A DNA stretch of 64,000 nucleotides from Seminavis robusta (taxonomy: Eukaryota > Bacillariophyta > Bacillariophyceae > Naviculales > Naviculaceae). Shown piece after piece: positions 42,801 to 54,420 of this stretch. A model generated the notes under the pieces. The model was given only the letters and a program-made list of their open reading frames with translations. It searched no databases and was not told the DNA's origin. The DNA lies in the NCBI GenBank assembly GCA_903772945.1, contig CAICTM010000143.1, positions 43,273 through 107,272 on the forward strand. The letters are read 5' to 3'. Position 1 is the stretch's first letter, and every line of letters begins with the position of its first letter. The position numbers and the translations under genes are program-made.

Positions 42801-45800
42801 ACAGTTGGATTCTGTGAGAGAAACGATGAAGGTACCTGGGAAGAGCTTGAAGAGGGTGACCCCGAAGGATGGTCTGAAGCCAGTGAAGGGGGGAGGGAAG
42901 GAATCTTGGATACAGAAGGTCTAGAAGTTGGCACAATAGATGGAATCCATGATGGCCAAGAAGATGCCGCTTTAGATGGATTTACTGACGGTTGAGTCAA
43001 TGGCATTTCGGAGGGAGATATTGGTGGAGCCAGGGATGGCATATGTGATGGCACTTTGCTTGGAATAGATGAGGGTTGGTCTGAACTCGAAGGGGACTGA
43101 GAAGGAACCTTAGTTGGGATTTTTGTTGGATTCTGTGAGGGAGACATTGTTGGATTTGAAGAAGGAATTCGTGAGGGTGACAAGCTGGGAAGGACAGATG
43201 GGGCAACAGAAGGCCTGGTTGAAGGAATACTGGACGGAAGCAAGGACAGAAGGATTGAAGGCAGTGCTGATGGTACAGATGATGTATTCATTGAAGAATT
43301 TGGAGACGGATTTTGGGAAGGGCCGTTTGAAAGAATCTCGGATGGAAGAGTGGAAGGAGGGATAGACGGATTTAATGAGGGACGTAGAGATGGCAAACTT
43401 GAAGGATCTTGGGATGGTGATGTAGATGGGAGGCCACTGGGCACACCACTGGGAGAACTTGTTGGTGTCTCTGTGGCAAGTGAATCAGTGACTGCGGTTG
43501 CAACAGCACCTCCCTGCATCTCCACATTGAAGCCGCCAAGGAATAGAGCTCTAGAAGCTGGTGTCAGAAAGAGGCTTCCCATTGACACTTGCCTTGTCTG
43601 CACCAAGAATTCGATCACTCCTGAATCAGACAACTGCAACCGGCGCCTTGTGAAGCGTCGCTGTGGCAACACAAGATCCATTGCTTCAGCACATGAGCTT
43701 TTTGGGAGCATTGCATAGCCAGAAGAAAACGCTGACACCAAAACTTCATCAGAGAGAGCATCCATATTGCCCGAGAAGACCACATAATAATTGTTTTCAA
43801 CATCGACAAACACATCACCACACGCAATGCTTGGAGAAATGGAGGGATGCATTGATGGAACAGCAGCGGGTTCTTGTGTAGGCTGAATGGTTGGTTCTAG
43901 AGTGGGTGCTCGAGTTTGTAGGATGGTGGGAAAACCTGTTGGCTCCACGGTGGGTTCAAAGGTTGGTTCAAGGGTGGGATCCATGGTTGGCTCCACCGTG
44001 GGTTCCACGGTTGGCTCAAATGTTGGTCGAAAGGTTGGCTCTTCAGTGGTTGTGGGCAAATCGGTTGGTGCGTCTGTTGGTTCCATTGTTGGCACTTTTG
44101 TGGGTAGCGCAGTAGGTGTTCCTGTTGGTTGCAAAGTTGTTGGATTCTGGGTCGTAGGTACTAATACTATGGATACACCACGTTTTGGTACTCCTACTGA
44201 TAGGACGGCCGGGATTGACATTGGGGGAGAACCTAGGGCAGCTGGGATTGACACTGTGGGAGCACCTGGTGCCTGCTCAGAAAGAAAACCATGATCATTT
44301 GCGAACCTGTTGAGTCCCATTGAAGTCACTGGTGATAGAGATGTCACAACTGTTGGAGTTGCTACAGGACCTTGGACAGCTTGCGCTGTTGGACGGGAGC
44401 CACCATTGTTTGGAAATGCCAAAAGTCCAATTTTTGTATCAGAAGATAGAGTGGTGGAAGCCAGCTTGGTAGGCGACAAGGCAGCTGTTGGTGTAACAAT
44501 GGATTGAGCAGGTGTAGGCTTTGCTTCTGACTGCATGGGGGCACCATTGGAAGACACAGGAGCGTTTCGAGGTGATGGGGCTGCATTGGGTTGGGTTATG
44601 GATTCTGGAGTTGGAGCTTGCAAGGGGGGGAGTGCTTCATTGGTGAAAGCAGTTGGGGGCAAATTGATTGGGACTGAAGTGGATGGTAGCATGGTTGGTC
44701 TGACAATTGAAATGCTACCCTGTGACTGGGCCAAACCAGGGCTAGGTGGTAGTTGATTGATATTCATGGCAGATTGACTTGGTCCAGATGGTGTCAAGAC
44801 AGTTGGGATTGACTGCTGATCAGCATCAGATGCAACAGAGTTTGGCTGACTAGGAGCTGCCGGCATCGCTGGTACCATTGCTTCTGGACGTCCATTGCTG
44901 TTGGTGTCAAAAATGCTTCCACCTTCATCAAGGAGAAATGAGGGTCCAGCAGCTGGACTCATCCCAATGTCGGCCATTTCATTGGGTCCAGCCTCAGGTT
45001 CTTCATTCCCTGATTCACTTGAACCGTCAACATTGGCTGGTGGCCGATCAGTGCCTTCCAAATTGGTGATGTCAGCGACAGTTTCCAATGCAGTACCCAA
45101 GACTTCTTGACAGCCTGGATTACTCGGAGCCTGCAAACAAGCGGCAAGTGCTTCTCTGTCAATGGCGGAGTTATCAGTGTCGTCCTTGGCAATCATCTGC
45201 TGTAGCTCTTTGCACAGAGCAGACTCCTCAAATTCCTCATCAATATCAGCATCTGACAAGCACTTTGCAAGAGATGATAACTCGTCTGAGATGAATGGCA
45301 ATATGATGATTCCTTCGCTCTCTTCCACTCTGTCTATAAATGGCTGAATTGTGTCCTGGCCAATGGAACTGATTATTGCTTCTGTACTGTCGCCATTACT
45401 TCTATCAGGGGACACTTTTGTAGTAGCAAACACAACCTGCATGGGGGCTCTGCTGTGCGATGCCTCAGTGTCACTGCTCTCCTCAAACAGGACTGGCTCT
45501 ATAGTGAAACCAAAGGATGCAGCAAACAGGGGAAAGAACTGGGATATGTCAAAGGTTGCTTGCAGCTGCAAATGCCGACCTGAGAAGATAGAAATAGGGG
45601 CATCCCGGCTCACATTTGCAGGGAGCGACCTTTTTCCAACACTTAATGAGGTGTCTGTTGAGTTGTTCATGCCATCATTATTAGAGTCACCAGAAGTGAT
45701 AGTGCTGTTGGTACTTTCTGGAGCAGTCTCCTCTGGAAGCTGAAAGAGCGGCTCAAAATCTGGGCAGCCATCACATGCTACTGTAGCTATCCAAGAGGTG

Positions 45801-47265
45801 GTTGTAACAGGGACAATGATCTCAGTGGAGGGTGAATTGTTGAAGGTACCATTATCGGCACCATCCAAGAAAACCACACTGTCTTCAGTGCTCCAGTCTA
45901 TAAGATCAGCTCTGTGCAAGACGCGTGAATATGGGTCCAAGCACATTCCTGTAATATTATTGTAGAGGTCTCTAAAGAGCCTGACACACACACACACACA
46001 GAGGAGGGTAGGCAGGAGTCGTGCTTGTCAGCCAGCAAAGACACACAGCAATAATGACTGAATTTGTGTCACAAATACTCACAGTTCTAGTTTGTCCTGG
46101 TGTTTGGGCAAGGCATCTTCTGGCATTCCTTGTACCTTCAGTTCAACGAACCCTCGTTTTAGTTTAGAGGATGTGGAACAATTTTGCGGCACAAAAGGAT
46201 CCTTGTCCACAACTACAGGGGCAGCGGTTGTGTTGGAATCATTGTTGACAGCTGACTTAATGGCCACACCACCACTCACAGCAGCTGCCGTTACCACCAC
46301 AATTCCCACTGTAATGCCCACTTGAGACACAACCCCTACAGAGGCTACGGCACTTGCTGCTGTTGCCACAGCAGCAGCACTGACACTCGCAGCAGCTGAG
46401 ATGCCAGAAAGAAAAAATTCACATGGCATGAGACATCAGTAGAATGAAGAATCATCATTAGGCAGTTGACGAATCGCGGAGATTACCGCGATTGATTGCT
46501 TGACTGTGACAAACTTGATCATTGGAACCTACCTGCGGTTGACGCTGCAGAAGCACCAGCCGCACTGGTTGCAGCTTGAGTGGCCATCTGACCAACTACC
46601 GTTACCGACACCTGCGTTGCGCCAACACCAGAAGCAACACTGGCGGCAGTAGTCCCAGAGGCTCCAGCTCCTCCACCGGTACTACTATGACCCATGGACG
46701 ACGAACCCATTTGGTTGCTGGCAGAAATATCCACTATTTCCATCACTTCCTTGGCAGCATCGACAGCATCGCCTGCAGGCTCTTCTTCACCGCCACGGAT
46801 ACACTTCTTCAACACTTTGACCACAAATTCGTAGCAAGCCGCAATAGTTGCCAGAAATTGCTGGAAGAGATCATTTTTGTATCGATGTACTATCCAATCC
46901 CAAAGGCCTTGTCGAATGGCTGCTTCTTTGGCTTCAGCAGAACTGCAGCTCTCATCTTCTTCTCCATCCCAGTTGGTACTGTCATTATCCCAGGCATTAT
47001 CAACATCAACCAGGGCTTCCTCATCGTCTTTTTCGTCGGCCTCCTCTTCCTGGGACGAGTCGTCATCGATGCACCGTCTCCGGCGAAAGTCTTTAAAGCC
47101 ATCTTCTTCAAATCGTACACTCCCACTCATTGCGACGGTATCGTCGTCGTCCTCCGCACAGCCGGAACGGACACTGAGGAAGTTATCGCCGATGCTCCTG
47201 TTGCTCTCAGAGGTATCCACGAGGAATTCGTCTACGTCGACACTATTACGGCTTCTTCGGTCCAT
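39803..47265 (-). CDS. Giant PS-rich adhesin-like membrane protein A with BspA-like C-terminus
   Basis: Exons: 47265-46533, 46395-46083, 45980-41066, 40989-40975, 40887-40856, 40779-40625, 40553-40469, 40396-40300, 40236-40116, 40043-39803. Junction phases agree except inside exon 3. There the repeat near 41876 lacks one base (GGACCACACT against GGACCAACACT in sister units), so about 2235 residues are read only if that base is counted. Order: acidic cytosolic region (244 residues), one TM (GITVGIVVVTAAAVSGG), a unique ectodomain, a PT stalk (nucleotides about 43870-44130), a conserved domain with VLPQRRFTRRRLQL (43470-43830) and about 760 residues of SPSxxPS repeats. BspA/DUF285-like repeats (SSWTTSQVTNM, GWDVSKVSDM) end it. 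Possibly a cell-wall or adhesive protein; the missing base may be a null allele or a sequencing slip. Confidence 0.8.
40975..40989 (-). other. 15-nt microexon of gene A
   Basis: Between an intron ending GTACAG and a donor GTGAGC lies GTCCAATCGAAAACT. Including it gives SYGPIENWDVSKVSDFSA across three exons, which matches the GPIE-WDVS start of BspA/DUF285-like repeats. Skipping it, or extending it to other splice sites, loses the motif or the frame. Confidence 0.72.
41340..42110 (-). repeat. Coding minisatellite of about 123 bp (41 codons)
   Basis: GGTGGAACTGAAGGCATTGA-type anchors recur near 41344, 41466, 41589, 41713, 41836, 41959 and 42080, about 123 bp apart. Units alternate between two types (ATTGATGGACCAACACT and ACTGATGGAAACAAACT), giving a higher-order period near 246 bp. 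Each unit encodes SPS/PPS-rich repeats of gene A on the minus strand. One unit carries the single-base loss at about 41876. Confidence 0.88.
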
Positions 47266-48526
47266 GTTTGTGTGGTGACGGGTGCTCTTTTTTGAGTTTG
47301 TGATGGACGGAATTTTTACTTTCTTCGATTCAACCTCAGTATGAAGTATGAAGCTGTTGACCGCAGAGAATGATAGCTTCGAAGCGACCAAGGCAGGTAC
47401 TCTCCGATGTCGGTTTGCTGCTATTTTCTGGTTGGTCGGGGGCTTGTGGGCTTTTCGAACAGAGCAGCTCGGAGAGGTGAGGTGTTGGAAGAAGGAAACC
47501 GCCCGTGAAAAACCGCACTAACAGTTTGTCGTAGATATCGATAGGGTATGCCAGCCTGTCGTAGATGCCGGTATTGAAGTTTATGCGGAATGCGAGACAG
47601 AAGGAAAAGCTGCCTGGGACTTGGCCAAGAACAAAAAGCATTATGTGAAATAAAACGCACAAGCCCCTGATGTAGATGCTCTCTTTTGCTGAACTTAACA
47701 TTCTCTGCTCGTTCGTCGTGAATGAATTCTAATTTTGGGTGATAAATCCTCCATTTTCTTGTGAAGCTCTGTGATCATGTTGAAGGACACAAAGTACTGG
47801 TAGTGGTACGTCTTGTATGTTGTAATTGGCTTGTTTTGTTGGAAACCATCTGAGGGTGCAAAATGGTGCAGCAGCATAGGACAAGCCGAGGGCTGCACTC
47901 AATTTAGAACCTTCTTATAAATGAGTTTGGAATGTAAGTAGCGGTTGTCACAAAAGAACCAAGACGGCAAGGAATGAATTAATGTCATGAATAAAGGGAA
48001 GTTAGGTATTTATGAACTAGTTGGAGATGCAGAAAGTTTTACTTATGAGGAGTACGAAAACATCGCGTTTTCCAAGAGTCCTTCGAAAGGCTTGAATTTG
48101 TTGATTACCCTCTCTGCTGACTTGAATGCTTGTTGAGCCTCCAATCTTTAAAAGAACAAGCAGCCGGAGGCTGATGCCCTCAACTGTCAAAAAGAGATTT
48201 GATTGGTCAAATCATTTACCGTGTTCAACTGGACACACTATTGATAGCAAGTCTCCATAGCCAGCCAGTACGGGCACAGTGGTATCGGTACCCATGGGTC
48301 CAGAGTACTGTGTCCAACAGAACACACAATATAAATCCCTATCCTTAACAAGGAAAATGTCCCTTATGTCTTTGGCAAAACCTCCACCGTGTTTATCTGG
48401 ACACACTAGCGAGTCTGCATAGCCAGCCAGTACTGGTACCCATGCGTAGAAACTACTGTGTCCAACAGAACACACAAGATTAATCCCTATCCTTAACGAG
48501 CGACGAAAACAGCTGCAACAAACACA

Positions 48527-48563
<37 letters not shown>

Positions 48564-48758
48564 CGATAAAAGTGTGAAAGACCCTCAGTCCGTTGAGGGC
48601 AATCGGTCCCCTGACGCACGTCGCGTCACACAAAGAGACTTGACGAGAAAAAAACACAATCGCATCCTCCCAATGGCCAAAACCATCGAACGCTTCTCGA
48701 CGGAGGTCTAAAAACGAGCACCGCAAACGAGCCAAGCAAACTGCAGGTGTCAACTAAA
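47266..48758. other. Intergenic stretch with direct repeats and a CA microsatellite
   Basis: No gene is supported. It contains an imperfect direct repeat (48219-48352 and 48387-48500) and (CA)n at about 48522-48561. It separates divergent genes A and the plastid protein, so both promoters should lie here. Confidence 0.5.
48219..48500 (+). repeat. Imperfect direct repeat, about 115-134 bp
   Basis: ACCGTGTT...CTGGACACACTA, ATAGCCAGCCAGTAC, ACCCATG, ACTGTGTCCAACAGAACA and TCCCTATCCTTAAC appear in the same order at 48219-48352 and 48387-48500. The first copy carries an extra internal segment around 48270-48290. A (CA)n run follows immediately. Confidence 0.85.
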
Positions 48759-49379
48759 ATGACGTTTCCTTACTTCTTCTTATTGGGATGTGTTCTCTTG
48801 CACAATACTCTGGATGCTGCGACTGCGTTTCGTGTGGCAACAGCGTCGTCACCAGCTGCTGCCAGAAGAAGCGTTGTTGTTTTAGAGGCGTCGCCCTTGA
48901 CAGAAGATGCCTTGGCAGCTTGTCCATACGAGTTTCTACCAGATGACGCGGATACTTCGGGAAAACGATTCTTTATGGACATTACCAAACAACAAGCATC
49001 GGCGGCATTCGAAGAACTTGCGACACTTTATGGCGACGAATCTGCCCTACAAATGGTAAAAATCCAACCGTTGGCACTGTCCAGGAATCCCAATAATTTT
49101 GAACCGACCCTTGCAGTGTGGACGGAAACATTTGGTGAAGAGGCCGCCAAGTCGATGGTACGACGCAACCCTGGACTCTTGTTGCTCAGCCCACAATCAG
49201 CGGCATCCGATGCAATGGGTACAATGGGTTGGAGTTTTGTGATTTGGGCTACACGGCCAATCCTTTCGAAACTATTATTGGCCGGATTGATATTTTATCA
49301 ATATAATGCAGTTAGAACCTCGGAAGAGGGAATCCCACAATGGATTCTTAACTCGGGGGAGCAGAATCCTTTTAGTTAA
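48759..49379 (+). CDS. Plastid-targeted protein, mTERF-like helical motif
   Basis: The ATG at 48759 gives 206 residues; an upstream in-frame GTG is discounted. A signal peptide (1-22) ends in ATA-F (residues 21-24), the Ala-Phe cleavage context of diatom bipartite plastid presequences. A Ser/Ala/Arg-rich transit segment follows. The mature part has paired motifs ALQMVKIQPLALSRNPNNFE and AAKSMVRRNPGLLLLSP. Both share the x-MV-xx-(R/Q)-(N)P-xx-L pattern seen in mTERF-type helical repeats, but only two are present and the match is loose. A hydrophobic segment near the C-terminus (about 155-180) may anchor it in a membrane. It probably sits in the plastid, in or near the thylakoid or envelope. 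Function not known. Confidence 0.78.
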   Translation: MTFPYFFLLGCVLLHNTLDAATAFRVATASSPAAARRSVVVLEASPLTEDALAACPYEFLPDDADTSGKRFFMDITKQQASAAFEELATLYGDESALQMVKIQPLALSRNPNNFEPTLAVWTETFGEEAAKSMVRRNPGLLLLSPQSAASDAMGTMGWSFVIWATRPILSKLLLAGLIFYQYNAVRTSEEGIPQWILNSGEQNPFS

Positions 49380-50236
49380 GCCAACAATGATAACAGTACA
49401 GTTTGAATACACCCTGTCCCTGCCGCTGCTATGCTGCTCACTCAAAAAAAATAGGTACTAGAAAAACAAATACTAAATAGATACGTTAAGGAGCGAGGGG
49501 GGCTAAGCTAGGCAAAGCAGTGGCTGCGTTGGTGGGCGGACTGGGAGCGGGAGCAGGGCTAAGGGGGGCAGGGGAAGGGCCGTGCATGGAGGAAAGCGAG
49601 GAAGTACAGGGGAAATCGAGAGGGGGAAAGATTAGCAGAAGAGTGCAAGTGCACCATGGGCATCCCAGAGAGAACGACGGTAGCTCATTGTGCCAGCAGG
49701 GACACGAGAGCCACCCATGCTGAGGTGGCGGGCCCGAAGAATAGCTAGCTAGGCTGCGCCGAGCATTAACGTAGCCACACACCACTGAGTAAGGGCGTTA
49801 TACGGGTACAGGCAGCTTCGGTTTTAAAGATTCAAACGCGTGCCAGGTTTTCTCGTACACTTCTATGAGAGCTCGAGTAGATGTGTACCATGGAGGTCGG
49901 CACGCGTTTGCATCAATAAAATCGAAGCTGCTCGTAGACTAGTCTGTCTATCTGCTTTCGGGTTTCGGGTTTGCTTTTTGGATCTTTGGCTGAGAAAGAT
50001 CCTTTGCGCACGACCAGCTGCCAGTACTACTGTACCGATACCCATTGATTGGAGCCTCGAAGAAGCCTTCCCTGAAACAGCTATTGAAACCCACATCTTT
50101 CGTGACATCGGATCACCCAACCGAAGGTCCTCCCCTGCATGCAGTTAACCCATCCTCTCCATAGTCCCTTCTGACCCATAGCGTACTATAGTAACGACTC
50201 TCGAATTCCTTCACCCAAGGAGGCCCAAGAAAAGCA
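49380..50236. other. Intergenic stretch
   Basis: No gene is supported. The strand-biased G-rich tract at 49494-49640 produces long overlapping open frames that are composition artefacts. The sequence ahead of 50237 would contain the methyltransferase promoter. Confidence 0.45.
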
Positions 50237-50961
50237 ATGAGTGCCCCAACAACAAGCTGCAGGAACCATCAGGTGGAACCTCACGGCCATGATGATGATC
50301 ATCATCAAAATCATCATCATCGCCATGACCACCACCATGGCCATGATGTCTTTGCTGACAAATCCCACTGCTACGATACTCCCGAGCATGAGTTGCGCGT
50401 CCAGGGCATTGCTGCTGCGATTGTCAAACACGCACCCAACAGCCTCAACAAGAACACCAAGCTGATGGATTTTGGTGCCGGAACGGGTCTCTTAACCAAG
50501 TATCTGGCGCCTCATGTGGGTCACGTCACCGCCGTGGACGTCTCTCCTTCCATGCTGGAACAATTCCGATCCAAGGCGTTTGCAAAACAGTGACTGTGGA
50601 AGGAGATCTAATCACGGATGACACTATTTTGAGCGGCAATGACTTGTTGGATGGCATTGTATCCTCTTTGGCGCTGCATCACATCCAAGATTTGCCAACT
50701 CTCTTTGCTAGATTTGCCAAATGCACGGCACCAGGCGGCTTTCTTGCTCTGGCGGATCTAGACAGAACAAAGGGCGACTTTCGCCATAATCACCACCACC
50801 AGGAAGGAGGAATGGTCCATCGTGGCATTGAGCGATCGGAGCTCGAGGCGTATGCCTCTCAAGCTGGATTTGTGGGTATATCCTTCCATACTGTAGCTGT
50901 CGACGAGGAAAAGGACGGAGACTACCCAATCTTTCTCATGACTGCCAAAAAGTCAACTTAG
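50237..50961 (+). pseudogene. His-rich class I SAM methyltransferase with one frameshift
   Basis: The ATG at 50237 starts a frame with an N-terminal histidine-rich tract (residues about 17-37, alternating H and D). SAM-binding motif I follows (LMDFGAGTGLLTKYL, about 76-90), then VTAVDVSPSML (about 97-107). At about 50583 the frame ends in CAG-TGA, but the coding sense continues one frame over as KTVTVEGDL. From there it reads SLALHHIQD (motif near post-I), APGGFLALADLD and DYPIFLMTAKK to 50961. One A missing from the AAAA run at 50585-50588 accounts for it. With that base counted the protein is 241 residues, the usual size for Methyltransf_11/25 enzymes. Substrate unknown; the His tract could bind metal. 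Either a sequencing slip or a recent null. Confidence 0.72.
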
Positions 50962-51756
50962 GTTGGCGGTTTTCTGCTGTCAATATTCCACAACAACGCG
51001 TTCCAATCGAGCTGCTCTCAGTTGGCTATTTGGAAGCTCTAAGTGGACGTTTGCTGCAGCAGTCACGGTTTCCGGTTTCTAGCTAGCTGGGTGAACGAAC
51101 GTACCATAAAATGTAATACACCGACATCTACTGCATCTTTTCTAAAGCAAGCGAACGTAACGTCGCTAGCCTTTCCATCAGCCTCGGCAGAGAAGCATCT
51201 CGAGTCGAGTTTGGTGCTTTCGAAGCAGCTACAGGTATCGCGGAATAACGAGGTCTCGAGCAGCCATGCCGGGGCCAAGATCGTACACTGGGGCGAGGTG
51301 ATCCACTGCTGACTTCCCGTTCGTTGATCAGAAAGGAACCGGAGCGAAACGTCGGCGACGGTTTTGACTCCTAGAGTGTACGAAAACCTCGAGATCGGGG
51401 AGTGCAAGAGCGAGGTGGCCGCCACTGCCCACGCAATTGCGCTGAGCTGGCTGGAGAGACCAAAAAGAAGCTTCGCTTCAAATCGCAGGGATTGGAGCTG
51501 AGACGGTTTCAACGTGTTCAGATGCCAAGAACAGGCCCGAATGAACCAACTAGCTTGACCCACTGCTGTCTTCCATGTACCAGTTCCCCCAGCTTCCTTA
51601 GATAACCTCCCTACTATCCCCTTTCTTACTTGTTAAAAATTGGCTATTGTATTTGTGTGTCAATTGTTGGCCTACCGTGATTGTTCACCTGAGGGAATAT
51701 TGGAGGGAATGATTGTGGGTTGGAAGAAGGCATCAAAAAATGTGACTCCTTTACGG
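50962..51756. other. Intergenic stretch
   Basis: No supported gene. The open frame on the minus strand at 51063-51563 starts at GTG and shows no domain; I treat it as chance. The 3' end of pseudogene B lies at the right side. Confidence 0.4.
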
Positions 51757-53115
51757 TTACGGTGACGGTGCATTTGTTTGTTGCGGTACACCCTGTCCAG
51801 CACATTTCTGAAAATTAAAAGGAGTGTTCCAAAAGTCCAAGTATGTACAGTGTGAGTATCCTGCAGGTCTACATGACCAAGCAGACCCATAATATGAGGT
51901 TTGAACACTTGGATTCCCTCCTGAGCCACTGCTATACACCCAACGGCAGTAGTCTTGGCAACACCCATCATTGTTCAACGAGTACCATCCACGGTAGTTA
52001 TCAACATAACCCCAATCACCGGTTGACAGATTGGTAGCTGCACAAGTACCAGCTGCTGGTTGGGGGAGTTGCATACATGGGGGGAATATTGAAGGGCTTG
52101 AAGAAGGGGCATTGGTTGGGGCAATTAATGGCATCTCACTGGGAAGACCTGATGGCAGGTCACTGGGAAGACCTGATGGATGCAGGGATGGTGTGACTGA
52201 GGGCGGTGAGCTTGGGTGAGTAGACGGCGACTTAGATGGACCTGATGAAGGTATCAAAGATGTAGATGGAGAGGATGAAGGAGAGACAGTTGGAACAATT
52301 GAGGGTAACAAAGAGGGTCGTAATGAGGGTGGCCAGCTTTGGGCTGGTGTGGGTATGTTGGAATTGGAGGGGCTAGTTGATGGTCTCTTTGATGGTTCAA
52401 TTGAAGGAGACAAAGAAGGCACTACAGATGGATTTATCGATGGTGTTGTAGATGGGAGCACAGATGGAGAAACAGAGGGAACGGAGGAAGGTGGCGCAAA
52501 TGGATTGGCAGAGGGGTTGAAGGATGGATGCTGGGATGGTTTTCTTGATGGATTTGACGATGGATTTGATGATGGCTGTATACTTGGTAATGTGGATGGG
52601 GCACCTGATGGGAACTTTGAGGGAGGCAAAGATAGTGACTCCGATGGACTTGCGGTGGGCAGTAAAAAGGGGAGTGCAGAAGGCAACACTGAAGGCAAAT
52701 CTGAAGGATTATTGGATGGATTGATTGAAGGTGTTGATGAAGGATATAGTGATGGTTCATTGGACGGGGTAATTGATGGATGGAAAAATGGCTTCTGGCT
52801 TGGTGAGTTCGATTGGAACATTGATGGATTTTGAGAGCTAGGAGATATTGGGGAATGGGATGGATGAGCTGACAGCCTGGTTGAAGGAAACACAGATGGG
52901 GCCATTGACGGATTGAGAGATGGTTTCATGGGAGTTCCTGGAGTCATCGAAGGAGTTGTAGAGGGAGATTCTGAACGTATCTGTGAAGGCTGCAATGAGG
53001 GGCGACTAGATGGGTCCAGTGAGGGCACAGAAGAAGGACTGGGTGATGGCTGTCCACTTGGAAGTAACGAGGGAACTCTCGTTGGAATCTCAGAGGGAGA
53101 AAGTGAGGGATAGTT

Positions 53116-53130
53116 GGATGGACTTGATGG
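53116..53130 (+). repeat. Target-site duplication, left copy
   Basis: GGATGGACTTGATGG, identical to 54406-54420. Flanking bases extend the match to as many as 18 nt (TT before, C after). On the minus strand it encodes part of an SPS repeat unit in the same register on both sides. Confidence 0.88.
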
Positions 53131-54405
53131 CCCAATTCTTCCAACGAGTGGGTGTCAGCTCAATCTTCCAGGTGGAACCATCACACACAATCTGAAACAC
53201 GAACTCAAACTGGCAGGATCGGTGCCTCAACACAAACAGTTTCTCATGAATAAACATGAGTGGGACAGCGACACATTTGAAGATATCGACTGGAAATGCC
53301 ATGGGAGGGCACTCAATCGCTTGGATCACCATCGCACCTCCCACCAAGTACCTTTGCAATTGGCACCCGTCGGTAAACGTGTCACAAATACCACCAAATA
53401 TCCCATTGCATGGCATCCTGTGGTGCCCCAGAAGAAACAGAGAACACGTCCTGAGAGCCCCAAGCGACAATCAGAAAGAACGGCATGGAAGAAGGACTCA
53501 AGAAATACACCGAAAGCACAACACTCACCCAATGCTACAAACACTTCTTCTCTCAGCAATCCAAAAAGTACTCGATGGAGAAGATACCACAGGAATTTAA
53601 TACGATGACAGTGTTGCGATATCGCAAACGCCCAAGCAGCCATCGGTTGGGATCAGCTCCTCAAGGACGACTATCCAAACAGTGGGCAACGCCAGGATCA
53701 AACACCTTAAGGAATGCAATCTCAAAACACATCGGAAAAATGGCCAAACCTGGTCACAGGAATTATTCAAGAATTGCTCAACCAGTGGTTCGAAATCTGG
53801 GAGGCCAGGAATCATGATGGCATGGCAAAGACGCACAAACCAAGGCACAGGCAGCCAACCGACGGTTATCCATGAACTTCAGCTGCTATATGACAAATTC
53901 ACCGGAAACCTCAGAACGAACAGGCATGGCTTCTCCAAACACCAATCAACACAATCCCAATGGCCCACGCATTAATCCGACAATGGATCAACATTGGGAA
54001 CCAGTCCTTGAAAGAGTTACGCCACACAGCTTGAGACTGGTAATTGATGCAGGACCTCCACTTCCCATCCTTCCAATCCCTCCCTGCGTCCGCTTCCGTC
54101 CCTCCTTTTCTCCCTCCAACCAACCACCAAGTAACTCTCCTGAAATCCATTCGGCCAAACCCACAAATCAGTTAGGAATATATGTCCGGCAAATCCACAC
54201 GAGATATGCCATTTATACTTACATGTAACTTTAAATGCACCATCTCCCCTAGGGAGTGTGCTGCCGGTGAGGGAACCAGTGGTGGTCTCCTGTGAAACCA
54301 ATCCCCGCTTCGGCCGGGAGCGGTTACCCAAAGCTTCGGCTGCAGCACAGTGATGATCCGTCCATTGGGGCCATATCCGTTATAAAGATTTTGTTGTTTT
54401 TTTTT
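53131..54405 (+). mobile_element. 5'-truncated reverse-transcriptase element inserted in gene B
   Basis: The insertion is bounded by identical 15-18 bp direct repeats. Plus-strand fragments match the C-terminal region of diatom reverse-transcriptase proteins: NKHEWDSDTFEDIDW and HGRAL (about 53250-53320), an LPVGK-like string (LAPVGKRV), a degenerate Cys/His zone, then WFEIWEARNHDG (about 53792-53825). The catalytic RT part is absent, as expected from 5' truncation during target-primed reverse transcription. The right end is a TTTGTTGTTTTTTTTT tract, so the 3' tail on the coding strand is T-rich rather than poly(A), which is unusual for a LINE. Class assignment is inference. Confidence 0.72.
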
Positions 54406-54420
54406 GGATGGACTTGATGG
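54406..54420 (+). repeat. Target-site duplication, right copy
   Basis: GGATGGACTTGATGG immediately follows the T-rich end of the insertion and restarts the SPS-coding sequence of gene B. Confidence 0.88.

Noticed and set aside
49494-49790. Pro/Ser-rich minus-strand frame and Gly-rich plus-strand frame
   Set aside because: Both stem from a G-rich tract and contain no recognisable protein feature.
51063-51563. 166-residue minus-strand frame
   Set aside because: It starts at GTG, has no ATG until late, no domain and no splice context; chance in a short intergenic gap.
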